The notes: a model not told the origin generated them from the letters alone. DNA of 64,000 nt from JAUWKC01 sp035529895 (GCA_035529895.1 DATKVV010000008.1:1-64000); one strand, 5' to 3'; shown: positions 42,921-52,335, counted from the first letter of the stretch. Made by a program: numbers and translations.

Positions 42921-43778
42921 GTGGAAAATGCCAGCCAGACAAACGAGGCTCAGGTAAATAACGGGGAGGCCATACTTGTCATTAAGAACCTGACGAAGAA
43001 GTTTGGGGACAATGTTGTCCTCGATAGTATTTCTCTGTCGATAGAGGAGGGAAAAACCACTGTGGTGATCGGGCCGAGCGGGTGCGGCAAGACGGTTTTA
43101 ATAAAGCATTTCATTGTGTTGTTGCGTCCGACTGCCGGAGAGGTCTATTTCAAGAAAAGCCGAGTCGATAACCTTAGCGAACGGGAGCTGAATAAGGTCC
43201 GCACTCATTTTGGATATCTTTTTCAGGGTGGAGCATTATTCGACAGTCTGAGCGTTGCCGAGAACATAATGTTTCCGATTCTCCAGCACACCAAGGTAGC
43301 GGACCGTCGGGCACTCGAGGAGCTTGTGAAGGCCAAGCTGGCTATGGTCGGTCTTGACGGATTTCAGAATTTTTTCCCGGCCAGTCTTTCGGGGGGACAG
43401 CGCAAGCGGGTGGCTTTGGCCAGGGCCATTGCGCTGAATCCGGAGGTGATTCTGTATGATGAGCCGACGACAGGACTTGACCCCATTCGTTCGGATATAA
43501 TAAACGAGCTTATCCTTAAGCTCCAGAGAGAGCTTGGCGAGACCACAGTTGTCGTTACGCACGATATGAAAAGCGCGTACAAGATAGCCGACCGTATCGT
43601 TATGCTGCATCACGGCAAGATTATCGCCGACGGCAACGCCGACCATATTCGTAACCATCCCCATCCGGTTGTTCAACAGTTCATCCACGGTCAGGTCAGC
43701 GAAGACGACCTTGCCGTTTTGCGTGCGGGCGGCGATATGACGCAGGCGCAGTTCCTGCCTCGCGATTTTGAGGAATAG
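42921..43778 (+). CDS. mlaF: MlaF-type ABC transporter ATPase
   Basis: 285 residues starting with GTG. Walker A GPSGCGKTVL, signature LSGGQRKRVALARA, Walker B VILYDEPTTGLDP and the H-loop VVTHDM are intact. The -KR- in the signature and the arrangement with mlaE indicate the Mla/Mce import/export group. It energises lipid transport at the inner face of the cytoplasmic membrane. The next gene begins eight bases after its stop, so the oxidoreductase is part of the transcript. Confidence 0.94.
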   Translation: MENASQTNEAQVNNGEAILVIKNLTKKFGDNVVLDSISLSIEEGKTTVVIGPSGCGKTVLIKHFIVLLRPTAGEVYFKKSRVDNLSERELNKVRTHFGYLFQGGALFDSLSVAENIMFPILQHTKVADRRALEELVKAKLAMVGLDGFQNFFPASLSGGQRKRVALARAIALNPEVILYDEPTTGLDPIRSDIINELILKLQRELGETTVVVTHDMKSAYKIADRIVMLHHGKIIADGNADHIRNHPHPVVQQFIHGQVSEDDLAVLRAGGDMTQAQFLPRDFEE

Positions 43779-43786
43779 CGCAAGCG

Positions 43787-46660
43787 ATGCGGGAGACGCC
43801 GGATAAAGTTGCGACCGACCTGGCCAGAATTATAAAGGGCGAAGTTTTTCCCGACATACTTCACAGGGCCGCCTATAGTTGCGATGCGAGCATTTACCAG
43901 ATAGTCCCCGGTTGTGTTGTTGCGCCGCGTGACGCTGCCGATGTGGCCGCGGTTGTCAAGTACGCTGCTTATAATGGCATACCGGTGGTCGCACGTGGCG
44001 CCGGCAGCGGAGTGGCCGGCGAGTCGCTCTGCAGCGGCATAGTGTTCGATATGACCCGGTACATGAACAAGATCATCGGTGTGGCCGATGAGGGGGCGAC
44101 GGCGGCATGCGAGCCGGGCGTAGTACTGGATGATTTGAATAAACTTCTTTCCGGATATGACAGAAAGGTCGGGCCGGACCCATCTACCAGCAACCGGGCA
44201 ACCATAGGAGGCTGTGTAGCCAATAACTCAACAGGCGCTCACTCGCTCGAATACGGCTACATCGGGGATTATGTGGAAAGCATAACCGCTATTTTGGCTG
44301 ACGGCAGTACGGCAGAGTTTACGAATGATTTCGACCCCGCCAGGGCGTTGGATGATAAAGTCAGCTCAATCGCAAAGAGCTGCCTCGCCCTGCTGTCGGA
44401 TAAAGAGGCGGTTATCCAAAGTGCGCTGCCCGGGACCAGGCGGAATCGCAGCGGATATACAATCGCCGGTATTTGTCATAACGGCAGAATAGATTTGGCC
44501 CGGCTGCTTGCTGGCTCGGAAGGGACGCTGGCAATTTTTACGAAAATCACGCTTAAGACCGTCAAGCTTCCGGCGGCGAAAGCCCTTCTTCAGCTTGAGT
44601 TTGAATCGCTTGAAAAAGCGGCAGAGGCCGTGCCGATTATTGTTGATAGCGGCGCATCGGCGTGCGAGCTGATGGATAAAACTTTACTTGATATGGCGCG
44701 TGAGGGTCTGCCGCCGTACCGTGACATTTTGCCGGCCAGTGCGGCGGCGGTTCTTCTGGTTGAGCATACGGGCCAAACACAAGAAGAGACAAAACAAAAG
44801 ATTGAAAAGACCAACCTGGTTGTTGGGCCAATGGCGAGCGGGCGAAGGGTCGTTCTTGACCCGATTGAGCAGAGTCGGCTGTGGAAATCGCGCAAGGACG
44901 CGGTGCCGTTGCTGGACAGGAAAAAGGGCAGGAAGCATCCTGTGCCGTTTATTGAGGACGTTTCGGTCGGAAATAACCGCCTTGGCGAATACATTTCGGG
45001 TATGAGGAAGATTGCTGCGCAGTATCAGATTCCAATGTCTTTCTACGGTCATGCGGGCGATGGCGAGCTGCACGTACGTCCGTATCTGGATTTGAGCGAC
45101 CCGGCTGAAGTGGAGAAGATGCGGTCGATTGCGAACGACGTTTTCTCACTGGCCTGGTCGCTGAGCGGCTCAATCAGCGGCGAGCATGCGGATGGTCTGG
45201 TACGGGCCGCGTTTATAAGACAACAGTATGGCGACGAGTTTTATGAACTGTTGTGCCAGATTAAAGAGATATTTGACCCGCGCAACTTAATGAACCCGGG
45301 CAAAATCATCACCGATGACGTTAACGTGATGGTTAAGAATTTGAGGGCGGAGCATCGTATCTTGCCCGAACGGACCAAATCGGATTTGCTGTTCGAGGAG
45401 GATGAGCTTGCCATGGAGCTTGGGCAGTGTAACGGCTGCGGCGTCTGCCTCAGCACGGAAACCAATCTGCGCATGTGCCCGGTGTTCCGAGCGCTGGGTG
45501 AAGAGATGGGCAGCTCCCGCGCCAAAGCGAATATACTTCGTTTCTGGGCCACGGGGCAGTTGGACGAAAAGGCTTTTGAGTCGCCCGACTTCAGGAAGTT
45601 CCTGGATTTGTGCGTTAATTGCAGGGCGTGTTCGGTGGAATGTCCCTCGGGCGTGGATGTTTCCAAGCTTATTGTGGCGGCGCGGGCAGGGTATGTCAAA
45701 CCTAAGCGATTAAGACGCGCCGAGTATGTTCTGAGTCACAACCGTTATCTTAGTGTGTTAGCAAGTGCTTTCCGCCCTCTTTCGAACTTTGCGATGCGGC
45801 TGCCGGTTACCAAGTGGTTTCTTGAGCAGATGGCGGGACTTGATAAGCGCAGGGACATGCCGGAGTTTGCGAGCAGGTCATTTCTGAAGGCCGGGCGGAA
45901 ATATTTGGCGTCCTGTGAGCCGATAGCCAGGCCCGGCGATAAAGTGGCCTATTTTGTGGATACGTACGCAAACTATAACGACCACGAGCTGGGATTTGCC
46001 GTGCTTGAAGTTTTGAGGCACAACAATATTGAGGTGATTCTGCCGAAGCAGAGGCCCACCCCCCTGCCGGCTATTGTGTACGGTGACGTTAAGACGGCCC
46101 GCCGAGATTTGGCGTACAACGTCAAGCACCTTGCCCGAGTGGTTCGCGAGGGCTACAAAATAATCTGTTCCGAGCCGAGCGCGGCACTGTGTCTGCAGCA
46201 GGAGTTGCGACATTTTGTGGCGAATGAAGATGCCAAGGTGGTCTCGGCGAATACTTTTGAGCTGATGAGCTATCTTCTGCAATTATTCAGGCAAGGTAAG
46301 TTGAAACCTGCGGCAAGGGCCGTGTCGCAGGAGTACGTTTATCATTGCCCCTGTCATTTGTGCGCCATCGGTGTTGTGGGGGCGAGTATCGAGCTTTTGG
46401 AAAAACTGTGTTCTGCTTCAGTTGTCGATCTCCAAAGCGGCTGCTGCGGGCTTGCGGGGACATTCGGCATGCAGAAGAAGAACTACGATTTGTCGTCGAA
46501 AATCTCAGAAGCATTGACGCAGGCGATTGAACGGGCACAGATCAAGTACGTAGTGACCGAGTGCAGCGCCTGCAAAATGCAGATAGAGCATATAAGCAAC
46601 TGCATTGTCAGTCACCCCATTAAGATTTTGGCGGAAGCCTATGCGTCAGAAAAGCGATAG
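43787..46660 (+). CDS. FAD-linked oxidoreductase with Fe-S and CCG domains (YdiJ/D-lactate dehydrogenase type)
   Basis: 957 residues. Residues 1-225 form the PCMH-type FAD domain (VVARGAGSGVAGES; GCVANNSTGAHSLEYG), then the FAD-oxidase C-terminal domain with FYGHAGDGELHVRPYLDL and SGEHADG. Two ferredoxin-like 4Fe-4S motifs follow (CNGCGVCLSTETNLRMCP and CVNCRACSVECP), then two cysteine-rich CCG-type regions (CPCHLCAIG; GCCGLAGTFG; CSACKMQIEH). This is the full set of a membrane-associated D-2-hydroxyacid dehydrogenase such as YdiJ, which passes electrons to the quinone pool. The exact acid (D-lactate, D-2-hydroxyglutarate or glycolate) cannot be told from sequence. Confidence 0.92.
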   Translation: MRETPDKVATDLARIIKGEVFPDILHRAAYSCDASIYQIVPGCVVAPRDAADVAAVVKYAAYNGIPVVARGAGSGVAGESLCSGIVFDMTRYMNKIIGVADEGATAACEPGVVLDDLNKLLSGYDRKVGPDPSTSNRATIGGCVANNSTGAHSLEYGYIGDYVESITAILADGSTAEFTNDFDPARALDDKVSSIAKSCLALLSDKEAVIQSALPGTRRNRSGYTIAGICHNGRIDLARLLAGSEGTLAIFTKITLKTVKLPAAKALLQLEFESLEKAAEAVPIIVDSGASACELMDKTLLDMAREGLPPYRDILPASAAAVLLVEHTGQTQEETKQKIEKTNLVVGPMASGRRVVLDPIEQSRLWKSRKDAVPLLDRKKGRKHPVPFIEDVSVGNNRLGEYISGMRKIAAQYQIPMSFYGHAGDGELHVRPYLDLSDPAEVEKMRSIANDVFSLAWSLSGSISGEHADGLVRAAFIRQQYGDEFYELLCQIKEIFDPRNLMNPGKIITDDVNVMVKNLRAEHRILPERTKSDLLFEEDELAMELGQCNGCGVCLSTETNLRMCPVFRALGEEMGSSRAKANILRFWATGQLDEKAFESPDFRKFLDLCVNCRACSVECPSGVDVSKLIVAARAGYVKPKRLRRAEYVLSHNRYLSVLASAFRPLSNFAMRLPVTKWFLEQMAGLDKRRDMPEFASRSFLKAGRKYLASCEPIARPGDKVAYFVDTYANYNDHELGFAVLEVLRHNNIEVILPKQRPTPLPAIVYGDVKTARRDLAYNVKHLARVVREGYKIICSEPSAALCLQQELRHFVANEDAKVVSANTFELMSYLLQLFRQGKLKPAARAVSQEYVYHCPCHLCAIGVVGASIELLEKLCSASVVDLQSGCCGLAGTFGMQKKNYDLSSKISEALTQAIERAQIKYVVTECSACKMQIEHISNCIVSHPIKILAEAYASEKR

Positions 46661-46728
46661 AATGCCTCTGAGCGACAAAGCGCGTGAGCAGAACCAAGCT
46701 TTGCCCAACAGCAAAAATTCGGCAAATC

Positions 46729-47640
46729 TTATGGCGGGCATTTTGCGCAGATGGAGCGGAAGAGGGTGGTGCTGAGGTAGCGCTCGCCGCGGTCGGGCAG
46801 GATAGCGACAATAGTGCCGGAGGTCATTTCCTTGGCTATGTGCAAGGCCGCTGCGACGGCTGCGCCGCTTGACATTCCGACGAAAATTCCCTCGGCGGCA
46901 GCCAGCAGCCTGGTGGTTTCAAAGGCCTCGCCGTCCTCAATAGTAACCTTTTCGTCCAGCATCTGCGGATTGTATATATCCGGCACAATGGACTCGGTCA
47001 TATTTTTGAGGCCCTGTATCGTATGTCCCTGTGTAGGCTCAACTCCCACGATTCGGACCTAAGGTTTTTTCTCCTTGAAATACCTTTTTACGCCCATGAG
47101 CGTTCCTGTTGTCCCCATGCCGGCCACAAATACATCAATCTCACCGTTGGTCTGGGTCAATATCTCAGGGCCGGTCGTCTCGTAATGAGCAAGGACGTTA
47201 CTTTCATTGCAGAACTGGTTGGGCATATAGTACTTCTCGGGCTCGGCATCGAGAAGCTGATGTGCCCTTCTGATAGCGCCGTCGGTGCCCTCTCTTGCAG
47301 GGGTAAGAACAACTTCAGCGCCCAGAGCCTGCAATATATGCTGTCTTTCCGTACTGACGCATTCAGGCATGCATAGCTTCACGCGATAGCCCTTCGCCGC
47401 CCCAATCATAGCCAGGGCAATGCCGGTGTTTCCCGATGTGGGTTCGAGGATAATCTTGCCTTTGGTTAGTTCGCCTGCTTCCTCGGCTCTTTTTATCATC
47501 CAAAAGGCGGGCCGGTCCTTGACGGAGCCACCGGGGTTACTTCCTTCAAGTTTTCCGAGAATTCTGACCCTGGGCTTCTTACTGTTCAGCTTATTCAGCT
47601 CGACGAGCGGCGTATTTCCAATTGCAGCCAATATGCTCAT
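46729..47640 (-). pseudogene. cysK: Cysteine synthase A interrupted by an in-frame amber codon
   Basis: A 303-residue O-acetylserine sulfhydrylase reading frame from ATG 47640 (AGAGG upstream), with Lys41 in GSNPGGSVKDRPA binding PLP, PTSGNTGIALA, and the C-terminal FVGMSSGAAVAAAL. The frame is continuous apart from a TAG at 47059-47061, codon 194, in the segment KEKKP-stop-VRIVGVEP, where family members have a polar residue. So there is no frameshift, just one nonsense codon. The 3' half has its own GTG at 47049 but no ribosome site. It may be a recent pseudogene, a sequencing error, or a readthrough case. Confidence 0.85.
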
Positions 47641-47710
47641 AATAGTATACCTCTGCTCTGACGCCGCCTGCGAATATTCGGCTCGTGCCGGCGAGCATTT
47701 CAGATATTCG

Positions 47711-47739
47711 TTGATTTTGCCGTGCATATTCTATATAGT
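47711..47739 (+). promoter_or_regulatory. Promoter of amrS
   Basis: TTGATT (47711-47716) and TATAGT (47734-47739), spacer 17, about 40 bases before the amrS start. It overlaps the divergent cysK promoter. Confidence 0.55.
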
Positions 47740-47756
47740 TGACCGCCGAAAGTAAA
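47728..47756 (-). promoter_or_regulatory. Divergent promoter of cysK
   Basis: On the minus strand TTTACT (47756-47751) and TAGAAT (47733-47728), spacer 17. It shares bases with the amrS promoter on the other strand, so the two genes may compete for polymerase. Confidence 0.5.
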
Positions 47757-47781
47757 ACGCAATCCAACGCGAAAGTCAAAT

Positions 47782-48825
47782 ATGGAACCGGGGAAAGAGA
47801 ATCTGAAGCAAGCCGTGCTGTGGGAGCCCTCTTCGGACGGGAATAAGAAGGTTCGGTGCAAATTATGTGCGCATCGGTGTGCGATTGGCGAGGGGAAACT
47901 CGGCAGGTGCTGTGTGCGGCAAAACATGGACGGTGTGCTTTATTCGCTGAACTATTATAAGGTCTGTTCGGCCAATCCCGACCCGATAGAAAAGAAGCCG
48001 CTGTTTCACTTTCAGCCCGGCACAAGCAGCTTTTCCATCGCGACGATGGGCTGTAATTTTCGCTGCGATTTTTGCCAGAACTGGCAGATAAGCCAGGCGG
48101 CCATCGAGGACGGGCGAATCGACGGCCAGGCCGTAAGCCCGGAGCAGATTGTCAGGGCCGCTGTGCGCAGTGGATGCAGCAGCATTGCTTATACCTATAC
48201 CGAGCCGACGGTTTTTATGGAATTGTGCGCTGATTGCGGCCGGTTGGCAAAAGAGCACGGGCTGACAAATGTCTTCGTCAGCAACGGCTTTATGACACGC
48301 GAGGCGATTGATTTTGCCCGGGAATGGCTGGACGGGATAAACGTGGACCTGAAAGCCTTCAGCGAAAACTACTACAAAAGGTTGTGTAAAGCAAGGCTCC
48401 AGCCGGTACTTGAGACTATCGGCTACATTGCTAAGCAGACGGATATCTGGATTGAGATTACCACTCTGCTTCTTCCGGGCGAAAACGACTCCGACGAGGA
48501 GTTAAAGCAACTGGCCGATTTTATTGTCTCCGGGGCCGGCGCCGATGTCCCGTGGCATATCAGCCGATTTCGTCCGGAGTATAAGTACCTCGATTCGGTT
48601 CCTACGCCGGTCAGCAGCCTCGAGCGTGCCGAGCAGATTGGCAGGCAAGCCGGGTTGCATTATGTCTACTCAGGCAACGTACCGGGCGCAAAGTCAGAGA
48701 GCACGTTCTGCTACAACTGCGGGAGGATGTTGATTGAGCGGTTTGGCTATCGCATAGCCGCTAACCATATTAAGGATTCATGCTGCCCCGATTGCGGCGC
48801 GAAGATAGCGGGCTTTGATTTGTAG
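47782..48825 (+). CDS. amrS: AmmeMemoRadiSam-type radical SAM enzyme
   Basis: 347 residues of the PflA-like AmrS group. The N-terminal zinc-like Cys motif (CKLCAHRCAIGEGKLGRC) is followed by the radical SAM motif CNFRCDFCQNW, then IAYTYTEPTVFMEL and NGFMT; the C-terminus is a zinc ribbon (CYNCGRMLIERFGYRI with CCPDCGAKIAG). Its usual partners, AMMECR1 and MEMO, are not in the window. The gene is convergent with the end of the ORP-like operon, and a decayed second copy of its 3' end lies at the operon's other end. Confidence 0.93.
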   Translation: MEPGKENLKQAVLWEPSSDGNKKVRCKLCAHRCAIGEGKLGRCCVRQNMDGVLYSLNYYKVCSANPDPIEKKPLFHFQPGTSSFSIATMGCNFRCDFCQNWQISQAAIEDGRIDGQAVSPEQIVRAAVRSGCSSIAYTYTEPTVFMELCADCGRLAKEHGLTNVFVSNGFMTREAIDFAREWLDGINVDLKAFSENYYKRLCKARLQPVLETIGYIAKQTDIWIEITTLLLPGENDSDEELKQLADFIVSGAGADVPWHISRFRPEYKYLDSVPTPVSSLERAEQIGRQAGLHYVYSGNVPGAKSESTFCYNCGRMLIERFGYRIAANHIKDSCCPDCGAKIAGFDL

Positions 48826-48839
48826 TCTATGCAATCCAG

Positions 48840-49232
48840 TTATGTCTGTGGGTTGTGGCCATGGCCTCTGCGCTGGCGGCCGCGGCAGCCGCCGAAGCCG
48901 CCTCGAAAGCGGTGTGGGGGCTCAGGTATTATGGTAGCCGCGTCGAGCTCAAAGGAGCCCCCTTCGATGGCAAGAGCCTTTGCGTTGACGAGGGCATCAG
49001 CAATTTTTTTGTGCGCGGATTCGAGAATTCGCCCAAACGTTTGGCGGGAAACTTTCATCTTCTCCGCCGCTTGCTCCTGATACAGTCCCTGAAGGTCGGC
49101 CAGCCGGATGGCCTCGAGCTCATCAACCGTCAAGGTGACGTGTTGCAGGATGGATAGAGGAACTCCTCTCGGTTTGTAGTAGGTACTCTGGGGCAGGCAC
49201 ATTACCCGTCTGCAATGTCGCGGTCTTGGCAT
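48840..49232 (-). CDS. DUF134 family DNA-binding protein
   Basis: 130 residues beginning MPRPRHCRRV, the typical DUF134 start. Residues 30-85 contain LTVDELEAIRLADLQGLYQEQAAEKMKV and SRQTFGRILESAHKK, a sigma-region-4-like helix-turn-helix. The C-terminus is Gly/Arg/His-rich. DUF134 proteins recur beside NifX-like and Mrp genes and are presumed regulators. It is last in the eight-gene operon, 27 bases after the Mrp-NifX gene, which would fit autoregulation through the palindrome at the operon promoter. AAAGGAA lies upstream of the ATG. Confidence 0.9.
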   Translation of the reverse strand: MPRPRHCRRVMCLPQSTYYKPRGVPLSILQHVTLTVDELEAIRLADLQGLYQEQAAEKMKVSRQTFGRILESAHKKIADALVNAKALAIEGGSFELDAATIIPEPPHRFRGGFGGCRGRQRRGHGHNPQT

Positions 49233-49259
49233 AGCGATGTTCCTTTTTAGTGCGGACTC

Positions 49260-50438
49260 TTAATGGTCACAGATATTCTGTCCGCACTGAAGCCGGCCTT
49301 CCAAGTACTGCAGGGCCAATTTCTCAGGGGGATTATCGGCTGCGCCGATTACTACGTCAATGTTGTTTTGCGAAAACAGTTCTTGAGCCCTGCGTCCCAT
49401 ACCTCCGGCAATAACCAGATCGACGCACAGTCCGCTCAGCCATTTGGGTAGCACTCCGGGCTCGTGGGCCGGCGGAGTAAGCAGCTCTGTGTTCGTTACC
49501 TGTTTTGAATGGGGGTCGGCGTCAACGATGGCGAACTGTTCACAATGTCCGAAATGTGTTGAGAGTCTTCCGTTTGTTACAGGGATTGCAATTCTCATTT
49601 TATCTTTGTCCTCCATAGCAGGTTCAAGTTCGTTCAGTTTCGCAAAGAGGGATTGAAATACGGTTGCGAGGGCTTGGGCTGCCCGGTTTCGCTTTTCAAA
49701 GCAGATGAAGGGTTGACCGGCATCGCCGGCGATGGTCATAGTCGAATCTATGGGAACGGCTCCCAGAAACGGCACACCAAAGTCGGCCGCCATTTGCTCG
49801 CCCCCGCCGGCCTTGAATACGTCCGTTGTGCGATTGCAATGGGGACACACAAAGCCGCTCATGTTCTCAATAACGCCCAAGACGGGCAAGTTCAATTGCC
49901 TGCAGAACGTGATGCACTTTTTGACATCTGCTACAGCGAGTTGCTGAGGTGTTGTAACGATAACCGCCGCTGTGGGGCCTTTTTCGCAAGTTTCTGTCCG
50001 GTCGCCCTGGGGCTTGATGACACCCAATAAATGGGCGATTGAAAGCGGTTCGTCCCCGGTACCGGGTGGGCAGTCGACTACCAAATAGTCCAAATTGCCC
50101 CAGCTAACCCCGGTTACAAACTGTCGAATAAGGTTGTGCTTCATTGGGCCACGCCAAATGACCGCATCCGCGTCGCTGCCCAGCAGAAGCCCTATGCTCA
50201 GCACGCTCAGTCTCTCGCTGTAACAGGCGGGCTTAATTGCGTTTCCATCGGCCTCGACTCGGCGGCCCTCAAGGTTCAGAAGCTTGGGAATGCTGGGCCC
50301 GTGTATATCGATGTCCAAGAGGCCAACGCGTTTGTCCCGCATCGACAGCCACACCGCCAGGTTCGCGGCAATAGTACTTTTGCCGACGCCACCTTTGCCG
50401 CTCAAAACCAGAAGGTTATATGTCTTGTTCGGCGTCAT
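49260..50438 (-). CDS. Mrp/NBP35 ATPase fused to a NifX-like domain
   Basis: 392 residues. The N-terminal P-loop ATPase has the deviant Walker A SGKGGVGKST (13-22), DIDIHGPSIPKLL, VVDCPPGTGDEP and the CPHC metal motif (FVCPHCNRTT) of Mrp/ApbC Fe-S carrier proteins. After a linker (about 275) comes a complete NifX/NifB-C-like domain (MRIAIPVTNGRLSTHFGHCEQF), a fold that binds Fe-S or Mo/Fe clusters. The fusion joins a cluster carrier with a metal-cluster receiver. It matches the Mrp gene found in ORP operons of anaerobes. It starts 19 bases after the ferredoxin-ATPase gene. Confidence 0.93.
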   Translation of the reverse strand: MTPNKTYNLLVLSGKGGVGKSTIAANLAVWLSMRDKRVGLLDIDIHGPSIPKLLNLEGRRVEADGNAIKPACYSERLSVLSIGLLLGSDADAVIWRGPMKHNLIRQFVTGVSWGNLDYLVVDCPPGTGDEPLSIAHLLGVIKPQGDRTETCEKGPTAAVIVTTPQQLAVADVKKCITFCRQLNLPVLGVIENMSGFVCPHCNRTTDVFKAGGGEQMAADFGVPFLGAVPIDSTMTIAGDAGQPFICFEKRNRAAQALATVFQSLFAKLNELEPAMEDKDKMRIAIPVTNGRLSTHFGHCEQFAIVDADPHSKQVTNTELLTPPAHEPGVLPKWLSGLCVDLVIAGGMGRRAQELFSQNNIDVVIGAADNPPEKLALQYLEGRLQCGQNICDH

Positions 50439-50457
50439 TTTGAAGGCTCCTCATTTA

Positions 50458-51351
50458 CTATTCCTTCACCATATCAAGCACAGATTCCCAAAGTGAGACT
50501 ATTTGCTCTTTCAAATGTCCGTCCGAATATTCCACGATGCTTGTGCCTGCAACCTGAGCCTCTGTTACGACGTTATCATAGTCGATTCTCCCAATCACCT
50601 TCAAGTTTTCCTGTTGCGCACGCTTTTCAATCGTCCCTGCAATCGCAGGATTGAGGTCGTACTTGTTGATACAAACCACCGTTGGAATACCGAAATGTGT
50701 GGTGAGCGCAAGCACCCTGTTCAGGTCATGTCTTCCTGAAACGGTCGGTTCGGTCACAATAAGAACCAAGTCCACGCCGGCGATGGACGCTATAACCGGA
50801 CAGCCAATACCGGGGGCTCCATCTACGATTATGATGTCTTTCTGTTGCTCACCGGCCAACCGTCCAGCCTGTTTGCGAATGAGGGACACCAGCTTGCCGC
50901 TGTTTTCCTGTGCGATGCCAAGCCTGGCATGAACCATCGGTCCGAATCTCGTTTGCGATATGAACCATTGGCCGTTAATGGCGTCTTTGAATTCTATTGC
51001 ATCAGCGGGGCAGAACCGGACACATACACCGCATCCTTCGCACGCGATAGAATCAATCACATAAGTTTTTCCAACCACATCGTTGGCAGGGCCGGCGAGA
51101 ACAGCAGCGTCGAAATTGCACACCTCTTCACACCTGCCACAGCCTATGCACTTTTCCGTAATAACAGACGCCAGCTTGCCGCCGCTGAAATCGTGTGTTT
51201 GCTTTATGTCCGGCTGCAATACGAGATGCAAGTCTGCGGCGTCAACGTCGCAGTCGGCAAACACGGCATTGATTGCGAGCGCGGCAAACGAGGCAACGAT
51301 GCTGGTCTTTCCTGTGCCCCCTTTACCGCTTATGACGACTATTTCTTTCAA
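50458..51351 (-). CDS. ParA/MinD-family ATPase with inserted ferredoxin domain, copy 2
   Basis: 297 residues. Walker A SGKGGTGKTS (8-17) is followed near residues 65-125 by two 4Fe-4S motifs (CIGCGRCEEVCNFDA; CEGCGVCVRFCPADA), then the rest of the ATPase (IIVDGAPGIGCPV). Such proteins occur in pairs in ORP complexes of Desulfovibrio and in many strict anaerobes. They probably couple ATP hydrolysis to assembly or relocation of a metal-cluster protein. It is a paralog of the ATPase at 52292-53197. Confidence 0.92.
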   Translation of the reverse strand: MKEIVVISGKGGTGKTSIVASFAALAINAVFADCDVDAADLHLVLQPDIKQTHDFSGGKLASVITEKCIGCGRCEEVCNFDAAVLAGPANDVVGKTYVIDSIACEGCGVCVRFCPADAIEFKDAINGQWFISQTRFGPMVHARLGIAQENSGKLVSLIRKQAGRLAGEQQKDIIIVDGAPGIGCPVIASIAGVDLVLIVTEPTVSGRHDLNRVLALTTHFGIPTVVCINKYDLNPAIAGTIEKRAQQENLKVIGRIDYDNVVTEAQVAGTSIVEYSDGHLKEQIVSLWESVLDMVKE

Positions 51352-51370
51352 CTTTCTGTTTCCTTCACAG

Positions 51371-51988
51371 CTATTGCTTCTTTTTTCCTTTTATGACGTA
51401 AAGGGCTGCCAAATTCGGATCAACGGTGTTGAAGATTTCGCGGCCCCGAATTCCCAGGAAATATTCGGTTTGCACGCAAAAATACTCTGCAATTGCCGTC
51501 TCAATCTCTGCGGGGTCTGTGTGCTTAATTTTGGTTACGTAAGAGCCGGGATTGTGGACTTTCTCTATAAAAAACTCGGAAGCTGGGTTGAGTAGCATAG
51601 CCAGGAGTCTTCCGTTCGGTCTGAGGACACGCGCGGTCTGTTTAATAGCTTGCTTATATTTCTCAATAAACTGTAAAGAGGCAACATAGATAATGGCATC
51701 AAAAGAGCAGTCTGCAAAGTTCATATCTTCCGCCGAGCCTGCCACGGTTCTTATGCTGTCCGGCGCCTGGTTTAGAGCTTCCTTGGAAATATCCAGGCCG
51801 GTGACATTGAAACCATGCTGGCTTAAAGCCCTCTCTATAATCGCGGGGCCGCAGCCAACGCTTAGGATTTCTTGAGCGCCTTTTAACTCTTTCAAAATAT
51901 AGTCTGCCTCGGCTTCGAAAACGTTCTGCCAGAATTCGGTCCTGCAAGACTGCAGATACTTCTCCATATCATCCAATCCTGTATTCAC
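51371..51988 (-). CDS. Class I SAM-dependent methyltransferase
   Basis: 205 residues with motif I ILSVGCGPAIIERAL, motif II VTGLDISKEAL and the QTARVLRPNGRLLAM strand of class I methyltransferases. The substrate cannot be inferred. Its GTG start overlaps the stop of the J-domain gene (GTGA), and the ferredoxin-ATPase follows after 19 bases, so it is embedded in the operon. A methyltransferase inside an ORP-like operon is not a standard member as far as I know. Confidence 0.9.
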   Translation of the reverse strand: MNTGLDDMEKYLQSCRTEFWQNVFEAEADYILKELKGAQEILSVGCGPAIIERALSQHGFNVTGLDISKEALNQAPDSIRTVAGSAEDMNFADCSFDAIIYVASLQFIEKYKQAIKQTARVLRPNGRLLAMLLNPASEFFIEKVHNPGSYVTKIKHTDPAEIETAIAEYFCVQTEYFLGIRGREIFNTVDPNLAALYVIKGKKKQ

Positions 51989-52335
51989 TCGAAAAACTTA
52001 TCACGCCACCAAAGGAAGTGTCCCCAGAGATTATCGAGTTGATATCTTTCATCTTCCGGGACGCCCGACCAGGATCTGATTTCGTCCAACACCATTTGAG
52101 ATGGTTTATCTTCTGCCAGGAGTTCATACGCGCATTTGACCAGCAGGAACTTCTTTTCTGCATCTGCGTCGTGAGGATTATGATCCGGATGGTACTTTAG
52201 TGACCCCTGCCTGTAGGCTCTTTTCAGGTCTTGCCCGCCTGCATCCTCCGTAACTCCAAGGATTTTTCGTGCCGCTCTGCGAGCCCGGAGGTCACGAGAT
52301 ATTCTTTCTCCGAATTCGTAATCGTCTCTTTTCAT
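51985..52335 (-). CDS. J-domain (DnaJ-like) protein
   Basis: 116 residues from ATG 52335. A J domain at about 18-70 includes the HPD tripeptide (LKYHPDHNPHD), which stimulates Hsp70 ATPase. The C-terminal part (DEIRSWSGVPEDERYQL) is unique. J proteins of this sort (HscB/DJLA-like) act with Hsp70 in Fe-S cluster delivery, which would fit its place among Fe-S ATPases. The start overlaps the end of the preceding ATPase by 44 bases; a longer frame starts 22 codons further upstream. Confidence 0.85.
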   Translation of the reverse strand: MKRDDYEFGERISRDLRARRAARKILGVTEDAGGQDLKRAYRQGSLKYHPDHNPHDADAEKKFLLVKCAYELLAEDKPSQMVLDEIRSWSGVPEDERYQLDNLWGHFLWWRDKFFE

